From Nakamurella panacisegetis (GTDB taxonomy: Bacteria; Actinomycetota; Actinomycetes; Mycobacteriales; Nakamurellaceae), in assembly GCF_900104535.1 (NCBI RefSeq), contig NZ_LT629710.1, forward strand, positions 2,914,001-2,978,000: a stretch of 64,000 nucleotides of DNA, read 5' to 3'. The notes below the pieces were generated by a model that worked only from the letters and a program-made list of their open reading frames with translations, had not been told where the DNA came from and did no database searches. Of the stretch, positions 20,596-30,340 are shown in pieces. A program made the position numbers and the translations under genes. Each line of letters opens with the position of its first letter. The first letter of the stretch is position 1.

Positions 20596-20624
20596 AAAGT
20601 ACTCTCTCGAAATATCTGTTTCAA
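20596..20624 (-). promoter_or_regulatory. Promoter and AT-rich operator of the ArsR-type gene (leaderless)
   Basis: On the minus strand TTGAAA (20624-20619), 17 bases, then TACTTT (20601-20596) form a near-consensus sigma-70 promoter. The ATG at 20589 lies seven bases after the -10 box, where transcription normally begins. AGATAT occurs twice across 20605-20641 within an AT-rich island that includes TATCTGAAAGATATCT, a likely repressor site. Confidence 0.65.
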
Positions 20625-20672
20625 GAGATATCTTTCAGATAGCTGGCGGAAAGGTTGACCTCGCCTCCGCGA

Positions 20673-21650
20673 TCACGACCCGACGTGCGGCAGTCGTCCG
20701 GCCGGGATGACGCCGAGCCGGCCCGCCTGGTAGTCCTCGAACGCCTGGACCAGCTCCTCCCTTGTGTTCATCACGAACGGCCCGTACATCGCGACCGGTT
20801 CCCGGATGGGTTGCCCGCCCAGGATCAGCACGTCGACGCCGTCGGCGTGCCGGGCATCCTGATGCCCGCCCGCCGCGACGCTCAGGCTGTCACCGTCGCC
20901 CAGTACGGCGAGCTGCCCGTCACGCAGGGGACGGTGGTCGGTACCGACGGTCCCGTGGCCGCCGAGGGCGTAGACGAGGGCGTTGTAGTCCGGCCGCCAG
21001 GGCAGGGTCAGCGTTGCTCCTGGGTGCAGGGTCGCGTGGATCAGGGTGATGGGTGTGTGGGTGGAGCCTGGGCCCCGATGGCCGCCGATCTCGCCGGCGA
21101 TGAGGCGGATCAGGGCGCCCCCGTCGGCGCTGCTCAGCAGGGCGACGTGGCTGGAGGCGATGTCCTGGTAGCGCGGGGCGGCGAACTTGTTGTGCGCCGG
21201 GAGGTTGACCCAGAGCTGGAAGCCGTGGAACAGGCCGCCCGAGGCAACCAGCGACTCGGGCGGGGTCTCGATGTGCAGAATCCCGGACCCGGCCGTCATC
21301 CACTGGGTGTCGCCGCCACCGATGAGGCCGCCACCGCCGTTGGAGTCGGAATGCTGCATCTGGCCGTCGATCATGTAGGTGACGGTCTCGAATCCGCGAT
21401 GGGGGTGCCAGGGCGTGCCCTTGGGTTCCCCCGGGGCGTACTCGACCTCGCCCATCTGATCCATGTGCAGGAAAGGATCGAGTTCAGCCACGGAGACCCC
21501 GGCGAAGGCCCGGCGAACCGGAAAGCCCTCTCCCTCAATCCCTCTCGGTGCGGTCGTGACCGACCGGACGGTGCGGCTCCTGGTGGTTGTCGGATCGGGG
21601 GTGGCGATCCTGGGCAGCGTCAGAAGATCCGCGACGGTTGATGCGGGCAC
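20673..21650 (-). CDS. Pirin family protein
   Basis: A 325-residue bicupin. The N-terminal cupin carries the iron ligands in PWHPHRGFETVTYMIDG and the later QHSDSNG, with GSGILHIE closing the site; the C-terminal cupin begins around TLHPGATLTLPWRP. Bacterial pirins act as quercetinase-like dioxygenases or as metabolic switches. GTG at 21650 is the start because GGAGG is placed five bases ahead; an upstream ATG at 21707 lacks such a site. The MarR-type regulator gene lies 130 bp upstream on the same strand, so it is the likely regulator. Confidence 0.92.
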   Translation of the reverse strand: MPASTVADLLTLPRIATPDPTTTRSRTVRSVTTAPRGIEGEGFPVRRAFAGVSVAELDPFLHMDQMGEVEYAPGEPKGTPWHPHRGFETVTYMIDGQMQHSDSNGGGGLIGGGDTQWMTAGSGILHIETPPESLVASGGLFHGFQLWVNLPAHNKFAAPRYQDIASSHVALLSSADGGALIRLIAGEIGGHRGPGSTHTPITLIHATLHPGATLTLPWRPDYNALVYALGGHGTVGTDHRPLRDGQLAVLGDGDSLSVAAGGHQDARHADGVDVLILGGQPIREPVAMYGPFVMNTREELVQAFEDYQAGRLGVIPAGRLPHVGS

Positions 21651-21780
21651 GGTGACCTCCAAAGTTCCGGATGGAAGAATGATAGCGCCGAATCCATGCC
21701 GGTGCATGGTGTTCGTCCTGGAATCGCTGGTCAGGGCGTTGATGCGGCTTGCTGGCGGGGGTGGACCACAGGTGGGGGAC

Positions 21781-22233
21781 TCAATCGCCCGGTGGCGTGG
21801 CCAGCCGCCGGAAAGCCGTGGCCAGCACCGCGGCCTCGTCGTCGCTGAGTCGCCCGCCGAACTCTCGGTCGATCCCGGCCATGTGCACCTTGGCCGCCGC
21901 GCGCAGCGCCGCCCGTCCCGCCCGCGTCAGCCGGACGATGACGCCTCGGCCGTCGGCCGGGTCGGGCTTGCGTTCGACCAGGCCGGCCGATTCCATCCGC
22001 TCCACCTTCCGGGACAGGCCGGGTTGCGAGATGACCAGGCGTTCCAGCAGGTCGCGGTGTCGGAGTGACCCGCCGGCCTCGGACAGCTGCGCGAGGACGT
22101 CATAGGTCCCGAACGACACCTGGCCGGCCTTGTCCAGTTCATCGGCCAGCGCCTTGATGATCCGTGCATGCGCATGCAAGAACCCCACCCAGGCGTCCAT
22201 CCGGTCCGCTTCGATCTTGATCGGTCCCGTCAT
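21781..22233 (-). CDS. MarR family transcriptional regulator
   Basis: A 150-residue winged helix repressor: the dimer helix ADELDKAGQVSFGTYDVLAQ, the recognition helix LVISQPGLSRKVERMESAGL and the wing ERKPDPADGRGVIVRLTRAG, all typical of MarR. The ATG at 22233 is used because a purine-rich GGAGGGAGGG stands right before it; another ATG 21 bases upstream falls before that site. The gene precedes the pirin gene in the same direction and is divergent from icd. MarR proteins usually sense phenolic compounds or oxidants; the ligand here is unknown. Confidence 0.92.
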   Translation of the reverse strand: MTGPIKIEADRMDAWVGFLHAHARIIKALADELDKAGQVSFGTYDVLAQLSEAGGSLRHRDLLERLVISQPGLSRKVERMESAGLVERKPDPADGRGVIVRLTRAGRAALRAAAKVHMAGIDREFGGRLSDDEAAVLATAFRRLATPPGD

Positions 22234-22406
22234 CTGCCCTCCCTCCACGGTCATGACCGTCCATTCCTACCATCGGTGAGGCCGATGGGCTGGCGGGCAC
22301 CGATTCGGGACCCGGGCGGTGCATCCGCCCTCCCGAATCGCCCACCGGAGGCGGACGGTAGCGTCTGAGGCCGGTGTGGGCGGCGGTCAGGCGCACCTCG
22401 GGCTAC

Positions 22407-22422
22407 CAGTACGCTCGTACTG
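22407..22422. promoter_or_regulatory. 16-bp palindrome upstream of icd
   Basis: CAGTACGCTCGTACTG is a 7-bp inverted repeat with a 2-base centre, followed at once by TATAGC, a possible -10 box for icd 98 bp downstream. It lies between the divergent MarR and icd genes, so it could bind MarR or an icd regulator. Confidence 0.4.
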
Positions 22423-22519
22423 TATAGCCGCGGTGTGCCGTGCTGAATGCGCGCGCCACGACGAGCAGTCCAACTGGGCGGAAAGCCCCGTGTTCACACA
22501 GGGAGAGGCGTTTATTTCA

Positions 22520-23740
22520 ATGGCGAAGATCAAGGTCACCGGCAAGGTCGTCGAACTCGACGGCGACGAGATGACGCGAATCATCTGGCAGTTCATCAAG
22601 GACAAGCTCATCCTGCCGTACCTCGATGTCGACCTGGAGTACTACGACCTCTCCATCGAGAACCGCGACGCGACCGACGATCAGGTGACGGTGGACGCCG
22701 CCAACGCGATCAAGAAGCACGGCGTCGGCGTCAAGTGCGCGACCATCACCCCGGACGAGGCGCGGGTCGAGGAGTTCGGGCTCAAGCAGATGTGGCGCTC
22801 GCCGAACGGCACCATCCGCAACATCCTGGGCGGCGTGATCTTCCGCGAGCCGATCATCATCTCCAACATCCCGCGGCTGGTACCGGGCTGGACGAAGCCG
22901 ATCATCGTCGGCCGTCACGCGTACGGCGACCAGTACCGGGCGACCGACTTCAAGTTCCCCAGCGCCGGCACCCTGAAGGTCGTCTTCACCCCGAACGACG
23001 GTGGCGAGGTCATCGAGCGCGAGGTCTTCCAGGCCCCCAGTGCCGGCATCTCGCTGTCCATGTACAACCTGGACGACTCGATCCGCGACTTCGCCCGGGC
23101 CTCGCTGAACTACGGTCTGGCCCGCAACTACCCGGTCTACCTGTCGACCAAGAACACCATCCTGAAGGTGTACGACGGCCGGTTCAAGGACATCTTCCAG
23201 GAAGTGTTCGACAGCGAGTTCGCCGACCGGTTCGCCGCGGCCGGCATCACCTACGAGCACCGCCTGATCGACGACATGGTCGCCGCCTCCCTCAAGTGGG
23301 AGGGCGGCTACGTCTGGGCCTGCAAGAACTACGACGGTGATGTGCAGTCCGACACCGTGGCCCAGGGTTTCGGCTCGCTCGGCCTGATGACATCGGTGCT
23401 GTTCACCCCGGACGGCGACGTCGTCGAGGCCGAGGCCGCCCACGGCACCGTCACCCGCCACTACCGGCAGCACCAGGCCGGCAAGCCGACCTCGACCAAC
23501 CCGATCGCGTCGATCTACGCGTGGACCGGTGGCCTCAAGCATCGCGGCAAGCTGGACGGCACCCCGGAGGTCACCGCCTTCGCCGAGGCTCTCGAGGACG
23601 TCATCATCAAGACCGTCGAGAGCGGCAAGATGACCAAGGACCTGGCCAGCCTGATCGGCCCCGACCAGCCGTGGCTGACCACCGAGGACTTCCTGGCCGC
23701 CCTGGATGACAACCTCAAGGCCCGCCTCACCGCCGCCTGA
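22520..23740 (+). CDS. icd: NADP-dependent isocitrate dehydrogenase (dimeric type)
   Basis: The 406-residue enzyme oxidises isocitrate to 2-oxoglutarate. It belongs to the subfamily shared with eukaryotic cytosolic enzymes, shown by [20 protein letters not shown], the substrate loop [29 protein letters not shown], the metal site HRLIDDMVA and the NADP-binding [23 protein letters not shown] at 22520 follows GGAGAGG. It matches mycobacterial icd1. The stop is followed 15 bp later by the first 72-bp palindrome, and the acyl-CoA ligase gene converges from the other side. Confidence 0.97.
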   Translation: MAKIKVTGKVVELDGDEMTRIIWQFIKDKLILPYLDVDLEYYDLSIENRDATDDQVTVDAANAIKKHGVGVKCATITPDEARVEEFGLKQMWRSPNGTIRNILGGVIFREPIIISNIPRLVPGWTKPIIVGRHAYGDQYRATDFKFPSAGTLKVVFTPNDGGEVIEREVFQAPSAGISLSMYNLDDSIRDFARASLNYGLARNYPVYLSTKNTILKVYDGRFKDIFQEVFDSEFADRFAAAGITYEHRLIDDMVAASLKWEGGYVWACKNYDGDVQSDTVAQGFGSLGLMTSVLFTPDGDVVEAEAAHGTVTRHYRQHQAGKPTSTNPIASIYAWTGGLKHRGKLDGTPEVTAFAEALEDVIIKTVESGKMTKDLASLIGPDQPWLTTEDFLAALDDNLKARLTAA

Positions 23741-23755
23741 TCCCGAGTTCGGCGT

Positions 23756-23827
23756 GGATCAACTTCGCAGGCCTGGACGAAAATGACGACTTCCGTCACT
23801 TCCGTACCAGACCGGCGAAGTTGATCC
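23756..23827 (-). repeat. 72-bp palindromic repeat, copy 1
   Basis: The ends GGATCAACTTCGC and GCGAAGTTGATCC are perfect 13-bp inverted repeats. The interior is also palindromic with one bulge (ACGAAAATGACG against CGTCACTTCCGT). Orientation is given relative to copies 2, 4 and 5. It lies between the convergent icd and acyl-CoA ligase genes. Confidence 0.9.
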
Positions 23828-23887
23828 CTGCCGGCCGGGTGGTGCGGATGCCGGCCAGGTGTGCGGTCCGCGACAGCCGGTGCGACG

Positions 23888-25483
23888 TCAGGTGTCCGCT
23901 GGCACCCGCAGTTGCCGCCGCAGGATCTTCCCCGATGACGACTTCGGGATGGCGTCGATGAACTCCACCTGACGGACCTTCTTGTGGGGGGCGACGCGCT
24001 CGGCCACGTAGGCCATCACGTCCTCCGCCGTCAGCTCGGCACCGGGCTGCCGTACGACAAATGCCTTCGGTATCTCCTCGTGCTCCTCGTCCAGCATTCC
24101 GATGACGGCTGCATCGGCGATCTTGGGGTGGCTGAGCAGGACGGCCTCGAGTTCGGCCGGCGGCACCTGGTACCCCTTGTACTTGATGAGTTCCTTGACC
24201 CGGTCGACGATGCTGACGTAACCCTCGCTGGTGACGGTGGCGACGTCGCCGGTGTGCAGGTATCCGTCGGCGTCCAGCGTGGCGGCCGTGGCCTCGGGGT
24301 CGGCCAGGTATCCGACCATCACGTTGGGGCCTTTGCACCACAGTTCGCCGGGCGCGCTGACGCCCGTCGACGGCTGCTCGATCTCCTCCCCGGTGGCCGG
24401 GTCGACGATTTTGCACACCATGTTCGGCAGGGTGACACCGACTGTGCCCAAGGGAATGTCGTCACGGTCCTCGGGGATGGTGTGGCTCACCGGACTCATC
24501 TCGCTCATGCCGTAACCCTGCCGGACGGTGCACCCCAGCCGTCGGGCCACGGCGTGCCCGAGCTCGGCGTCCAACGGGGCGGCGCCGGAGAAGATCATGC
24601 GGATGGACGACGTGTCGTAGGAGTCGACGATCGGATGCTTGGCCAGGGCCACGGCGATCGGGGGCGCGATGTAGAGGTAGGTGGCGCGCAGCTCGGCGAT
24701 GATCCGGAGGAACTCGACCAGGTCGAACTTCGGCATCGTGATGATCGGCGCCCGTCGGTACAGACCTCCGTTCATCAGCACGTTCATCCCGTAGATGTGG
24801 AAGAAGGGGAGAACGGCGAGGATCCGGTCGGCCCGGGTCACCCCGATCACCGGGCCGCCCTGCGCGATGTTGGCGACCAGATTTCGGTGGGTCAGCATGA
24901 CGCCCTTGGCCCGCCCCGTGGTGCCGGAGGAGTAGGGGAGCACGGCCAGGTGGGTGGCCGGGTCCAGGTGCAACTCCGGCGGGGCGGCGCCGGTGACCAG
25001 CAGTGAACGGAGGTTGGTGCGATCAGGATGGACCTGCTCGCTGCCGTCGATCAGGATGACGTTCTCCCGTGGCATCCCGACCGCGGTCGCGGCCTCGTCG
25101 GCCTGGGGCAGGAACATCGACAGGGTGAACAGATGGGTGGCGCGGGAGTCGAGCAGCTGCTCGGAGATCTCGTGGGCCGTGTAGAGGGAGTTGACGGTGG
25201 TCGCCGTCCCACCGGACCGCATGATGCCGTGGAACACGGTCACGAACGCCGGGATGTTCGGGCACAGGATGGCCGAGACCTCGCCGACGCCCAGGCCTCT
25301 GGCGTGCAGTCCGCCGGCCAGGGCCAGGATCTGCCCGACCAGTTGGCGGTACGTGGTGACCGTCCCGGTCGATCCGTCGATCAGGGCCGGATCGTCGGCC
25401 ACGTCGTCGATGTCGGCGAAGAGGTAGTCGAACAGCAGGACGTCCGGGATGTCGACGTCGGGGAACGGGCTGCTGAAACTCAT
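23888..25483 (-). CDS. AMP-dependent acyl/aryl-CoA ligase (4-coumarate-CoA ligase-like)
   Basis: A 531-residue ANL superfamily ligase that activates a carboxylic acid as the adenylate and transfers it to CoA. Motifs: the P-loop LPYSSGTTGRAKGVMLTHRN, GYGMSEMSPV, YLHTGDVATV, the hinge VDRVKELIKYKGYQVPPAEL and the catalytic lysine region PKSSSGKILRRQL. The whole pattern is closest to plant-type 4-coumarate-CoA ligase and its bacterial relatives that act on medium-chain or aryl acids. ATG at 25483 has GGAGG seven bases upstream. It is divergent from xthA, with the second palindromic repeat between them. The substrate cannot be told from sequence. Confidence 0.92.
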   Translation of the reverse strand: MSFSSPFPDVDIPDVLLFDYLFADIDDVADDPALIDGSTGTVTTYRQLVGQILALAGGLHARGLGVGEVSAILCPNIPAFVTVFHGIMRSGGTATTVNSLYTAHEISEQLLDSRATHLFTLSMFLPQADEAATAVGMPRENVILIDGSEQVHPDRTNLRSLLVTGAAPPELHLDPATHLAVLPYSSGTTGRAKGVMLTHRNLVANIAQGGPVIGVTRADRILAVLPFFHIYGMNVLMNGGLYRRAPIITMPKFDLVEFLRIIAELRATYLYIAPPIAVALAKHPIVDSYDTSSIRMIFSGAAPLDAELGHAVARRLGCTVRQGYGMSEMSPVSHTIPEDRDDIPLGTVGVTLPNMVCKIVDPATGEEIEQPSTGVSAPGELWCKGPNVMVGYLADPEATAATLDADGYLHTGDVATVTSEGYVSIVDRVKELIKYKGYQVPPAELEAVLLSHPKIADAAVIGMLDEEHEEIPKAFVVRQPGAELTAEDVMAYVAERVAPHKKVRQVEFIDAIPKSSSGKILRRQLRVPADT

Positions 25484-25568
25484 TGAGGGACCTCCGGAGG
25501 GCGTCATCGACCTGTGGTGTGCCCCACACTACGTGTCGGGTCCCTGCCGCAGGTCAAGCGGCATGCGT

Positions 25569-25640
25569 GGATCAACTTCGCCGATTTGGGGCCCGTGGGA
25601 CGGAATTGAACACGTTCGGCCCTGCCTGCGAAGTTGATCC
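25569..25640 (+). repeat. 72-bp palindromic repeat, copy 2
   Basis: Perfect GGATCAACTTCGC ends in inverted orientation, with a diverged interior. It stands between two divergent genes, the acyl-CoA ligase and xthA, where a terminator would make no sense. The flanks extend the palindrome as GCGTGGATCAAC / GTTGATCCACG. Confidence 0.9.
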
Positions 25641-25716
25641 ACGTCGGGGGCGGACGCGATGATCGAGCGCCGCGGCTGAACAGCGGTCGAGGGCGGATCG
25701 AGGGAGTCAGCACATC

Positions 25717-26508
25717 GTGTTGCGAGTGGCCGCATTCAACGTCAACGGCATCCGGGCCGCGGTGCGCCGCGGGTTCGGGCCCTGGCTGGCCGACAGCGGG
25801 ATCGACGTCCTCTGCCTGCAGGAGGTGCGCGCGAGCCTGGACGCCATCCCGATGGACGCCCTCGCCGGCTATCACCTGGCCTACCACCAGGGGGATCGGG
25901 CCGGACGGGACGGTGTCGCCGTCCTGACCCGAACCGAGCCAACGGCGGTCCGGATCGGCTTCGGGTCACCCGAGTTCGATCCGCAGGGCCGGTACATCGA
26001 GGTCGATGTCGACGGACTCACGGTCGGCTCGCTCTACCTGCCCAAGGGTGACGTTGCGGGCGAGAAAATGGAGAGCAAGCACCGCTTCATGCGCGAATTC
26101 TCGGCCTACACCGCGACGTCGATCGGCCGGGCCAACAAGGCCGGGCGGGAGTTCCTCGTCTGCGGCGACTACAACATCGCGCACGCCGAGGCCGACATCA
26201 AGTCGTGGAAGACGAACCTGCGGTCGGTGGGATTCCTGCCCCATGAGAGGCATTGGATCGGCGAGCTGATCTCGACCGGCGGTCTGGTCGACGTGCTCCG
26301 GCACCTGCACCCGGACCAGGCCGGTCCGTACACCTGGTGGTCGTGGCGCGGCAAGGCGTTCGACAACGACTCCGGCTGGCGGATCGACCACCACCTCGCG
26401 TCCAAAGAGCTGGCCGCCAAGGCGATGTCGGGTCGGGTCGAGCGGGCCGCCAGCTATCAGGAGCGGATCAGCGACCACAGCGCCGTCGTCGTCGACTACG
26501 ACCTGTGA
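25717..26508 (+). CDS. xthA: Exodeoxyribonuclease III / AP endonuclease
   Basis: A 263-residue EEP-fold nuclease that cuts at abasic sites and trims 3' ends in base excision repair. Visible motifs are FNVNGIRAAVRRGF, the metal ligand in DVLCLQEVR, YLPKGDVAGEKMESKHRFM, CGDYNIAHAEADI and the final DHHLASKEL and ISDHSAVVVDY. The start is GTG at 25717, about 11 bases after GAGGGAG. It converges on the betaine-binding lipoprotein gene with 18 bp between stops. Length is normal for ExoA/XthA. Confidence 0.95.
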   Translation: MLRVAAFNVNGIRAAVRRGFGPWLADSGIDVLCLQEVRASLDAIPMDALAGYHLAYHQGDRAGRDGVAVLTRTEPTAVRIGFGSPEFDPQGRYIEVDVDGLTVGSLYLPKGDVAGEKMESKHRFMREFSAYTATSIGRANKAGREFLVCGDYNIAHAEADIKSWKTNLRSVGFLPHERHWIGELISTGGLVDVLRHLHPDQAGPYTWWSWRGKAFDNDSGWRIDHHLASKELAAKAMSGRVERAASYQERISDHSAVVVDYDL

Positions 26509-26526
26509 CGTCCGGGCGGCCCGACC

Positions 26527-27615
26527 TCAGCCGAGACCGACGGAGGCCAGCCACGCGTCGGCGATGTCGGACGGTTCGCCGCCGGCGCTGAGCTGCTGAC
26601 GCATCCCGCGGACGGCGGCGATGCTCAGCTTCGCCGACACTGCGTTCAGCGTGATCCGCATGGCCGGGGTGATCGTCTGGCCGACCAGCGGGATGAAGTT
26701 CTCGGTGAAGAACAGATGCTTGGGGTCGGTGAGGGTCACGAACTTGTTCGCGTCGATCTGCCATTGGCTGGCCGCCATCGGACCGACCGCCGCCGATGAC
26801 TTGATGGCGGCGATGGTCTTCGGTCCACCCCAGTCGGCGACCTTCGTGGAGGCGAAGGTCAGCCCGTAGTAGTCAGTCAGGCCGCGGGCGAACTTGGTTC
26901 CGTTGGTAGCCGGGAGGAGCAGGGTGATGTCGCCGACGTGGTCGGCCAGGTCCGAGATCGAGTGCAGCTTGTACTGGGCGGCGGTCGCCGCGCTGACGGC
27001 AAGCTGACCGTCGTCCTTGGCCGCGGTCGACCTGAGTACCGAGAGCCCGGTCGGCAGCTTCGTCGCGATCGCGGCATCGACGTCGGCCTGGGTGACGGCG
27101 TCGCTGGCAGCGTCGAGGTACTCGAGCAGTTCGGTGTTGTACTGCAGGGCCAGATCGATCTGCCCGGCCTTCAGCGCCGCGACCTGCGTCGCCTCCTGGT
27201 CGATGGTACGGATCCCGACCCGAAAGCCCTTGGCCACCAACGCACGGGCCCACGTGGTGACGACGACGACGCTCGCCGCGTAGCCGTCGTCGGCGAACAC
27301 CAGGGTCGGGCCGGATGCGGACGTCGAAGTCGTCGGGACGTCGCTGCTGGGGCCGACGCTGGTCGAGCGGTCCTCGATCGTGGTCGGTGGTTGGGTCGCG
27401 GTGCTCGCCGGCCCGGCCGAGCTGGACGGGGCCGGGCCCGACGATTCGGCCGGACCGGGCGAGGACGCGGCCGAGGACGTTGCAGAACCGGACTGCAGCG
27501 CGACGACCGCGGCCGGATCGGGTGAGGCACTGCCATCGACCTGACACGCAGTCACCGTCAGGACCACGGCCATGCCGGCGGCCAGAGCGGTCCAGATCCT
27601 TCGTCGTGTGGTCAT
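26527..27615 (-). CDS. Glycine betaine/choline-type substrate-binding lipoprotein (OpuAC/ProX-like)
   Basis: A 362-residue secreted lipoprotein. The signal peptide runs MTTRRRIWTALAAGMAVVLT and ends in a lipobox with Cys24 (TVTAC). A Ser/Pro/Thr-rich linker covers about residues 30-100. The rest is a type II periplasmic binding domain of the OpuAC family: LVFADDGYAASVVVVTTWAR, DLALQYNTELLEYLDAA and the late FFTENFIPLVGQTITPAM. Such proteins bring osmoprotectants to an ABC importer. No permease or ATPase for this class is adjacent, so it is an orphan here. Ligand residues (aromatic cage) cannot be confirmed by eye. Confidence 0.85.
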   Translation of the reverse strand: MTTRRRIWTALAAGMAVVLTVTACQVDGSASPDPAAVVALQSGSATSSAASSPGPAESSGPAPSSSAGPASTATQPPTTIEDRSTSVGPSSDVPTTSTSASGPTLVFADDGYAASVVVVTTWARALVAKGFRVGIRTIDQEATQVAALKAGQIDLALQYNTELLEYLDAASDAVTQADVDAAIATKLPTGLSVLRSTAAKDDGQLAVSAATAAQYKLHSISDLADHVGDITLLLPATNGTKFARGLTDYYGLTFASTKVADWGGPKTIAAIKSSAAVGPMAASQWQIDANKFVTLTDPKHLFFTENFIPLVGQTITPAMRITLNAVSAKLSIAAVRGMRQQLSAGGEPSDIADAWLASVGLG

Positions 27616-27809
27616 CGCTTCGGCCCCGTCTCCCCGTGAACGGCCCCCATCGGCGACCGGTGAGCCGGCGGCTCACTTCTGCTGGGCCAAACGGTACGTC
27701 AGGCCAACTCGGACCGTCGGCCCGGCGCGGTCCGGGCCGTAAGATCACCAGGCGTGGAACCCCCGTTACCCGGCTTGCCCCGGCTCCCGCTCTCGGCCCG
27801 GGTCGCCTG

Positions 27810-29168
27810 ATGGGCGTACTGCTGGAAGAGATCGGCCTGGTTGCCCTTTTCATTCTGATCGGGGGCTGTTTCAACGCCGCCGAGATCTCGATGATCTCGC
27901 TCCGGGAAAGCCAGGTCCGCCAATTGGCGGCCAACCACGGCGCGCGCGGTCGCCGGCTGGAACGCCTGGTGGCCGACCCGAACCGGTTCCTGGCCGCGGT
28001 CCAGATCGGCGTCACCGTGGCCACCATGCTCTCGTCGGCCTTCGGTGCGGCCACGGTGTCCGAGCGCGTGGCCAACTGGTTGATCGGGCAGGGGATGGGC
28101 TCCGGCGCGGCCACCCCGGTCGCCCTGATCGGCGTCACCCTGATCATCTCGTTCTTCTCCCTGGTGCTCGGCGAGCTGACCCCCAAGCGCCTTGCCCTGC
28201 AACGACGTGAGTCGATCGCACTGTTCGCCTCCGCGCCGCTGTCCGTGCTGGCCCGCCTCTTCCGGCCCGCGGTGTGGCTACTCGGCCGCTCGACCGACCT
28301 GATGGTGCGTCTGCTCGGCGGCGACCCCAAGGCCTCCGGCGACGAGATCACCGCCGAGGAGCTGCAGTCGCTGGTGGCGGCCCACGAGTCACTGACGTCG
28401 GTGGAACGCCGGATGATCGCCGACGTCTTCGAGGCCGAGGACACCCACGTCCGGGAGGTGATGGTGCCCCGCCCCGAGGTCGACTTCCTGTCGGCGTCGC
28501 TCACCGTCTCTCGGGCGACCCGCCTCGCCCTGGCTCATCCGCACTCCCGGTTCCCGGTGATCGGCCGGGACGCCGACGAGGTGATCGGCGTGGTGCACAT
28601 CCGAGACCTGCTGGTGCCCACCCACACCTTGGGGCGCTCGGCCACGGTGGCCGACATCGCGATGCCGGTCGCCGTGGTCCCCGGGACCAAGGGGGTGCTG
28701 GATGCGCTGCACGAGATGCGCAGCGCCGGCCAGCATCTGGCCGTGGTGGTCGACGAGTACGGCGGCACCGACGGCATTGTCACCCTCGAGGACCTGGTCG
28801 AGGAGATCGTCGGGGAGATGGTGTCGGAGAAGCGGGGCGACCGAGCACCGGTGACCACGGCCAAGGCCGGTGAGGTGGACGGTCTGCTCAACCTCGACGA
28901 CTTCCGCGAGGCGACCGGGCTGGACCTGCCGCCCGGTCCGTACAACACCGTCGCCGGCTATCTGATGGCCCGGTTGGGCCGCCTGCCGGTGGAAGGAGAC
29001 GCCGTGGTCGTCGATTCCCGGACCCTGACCGTGACGTCGATGGACGAGCGCCGGATCGCACGCATCAAGGTGGGTTCGACCGTGTCGGCCCACCGCCAGG
29101 CCGACAGCCCGAACGACGGCACGACCGCCCCCGGCGCCGCGCCACCGGTGGCCGACCCCACGGGGTGA
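27810..29168 (+). CDS. CNNM/CorC-type protein: DUF21, two CBS domains, CorC_HlyC
   Basis: A 452-residue membrane protein. Residues 1-190 form the DUF21 domain with several helices (IGLVALFILIGGCFNAAEIS, VTLIISFFSLVLGELTPKRL). Residues about 215-335 hold a CBS pair (REVMVPRPEVDFLSASLTVS; DEYGGTDGIVTLEDLVEEIV). The end, GLLNLDDFREATGLDLPPGP, is the CorC_HlyC domain. Relatives export magnesium (CorC, CNNM) or are filed as haemolysin C. ATG at 27810 is the first residue of the homologous part. trpS follows after 46 bp. Magnesium efflux is the most likely job but is inferred from the family. Confidence 0.92.
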   Translation: MGVLLEEIGLVALFILIGGCFNAAEISMISLRESQVRQLAANHGARGRRLERLVADPNRFLAAVQIGVTVATMLSSAFGAATVSERVANWLIGQGMGSGAATPVALIGVTLIISFFSLVLGELTPKRLALQRRESIALFASAPLSVLARLFRPAVWLLGRSTDLMVRLLGGDPKASGDEITAEELQSLVAAHESLTSVERRMIADVFEAEDTHVREVMVPRPEVDFLSASLTVSRATRLALAHPHSRFPVIGRDADEVIGVVHIRDLLVPTHTLGRSATVADIAMPVAVVPGTKGVLDALHEMRSAGQHLAVVVDEYGGTDGIVTLEDLVEEIVGEMVSEKRGDRAPVTTAKAGEVDGLLNLDDFREATGLDLPPGPYNTVAGYLMARLGRLPVEGDAVVVDSRTLTVTSMDERRIARIKVGSTVSAHRQADSPNDGTTAPGAAPPVADPTG

Positions 29169-29202
29169 GGTGCGCGCGTGAAGGAGCGGTCGCGGGAAAT
29201 GA

Positions 29203-30243
<1,041 letters not shown>

Positions 30244-30340
30244 GGTAGCGGCCGGGCCGGAAGTGGGAACTGGGACCGGGAGCGAACAGGTCCGGGAGCC
30301 GGGCCGAACCTCAGACGAGCACACCGACGGGGGAGTACAC

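Noticed and set aside
23756-23827. Palindrome copy 1 as an ordinary bidirectional terminator of icd and the acyl-CoA ligase
   Set aside because: Position would fit, but other copies of the same 72 bp stand between divergent genes and before gene starts, so termination does not explain the family.
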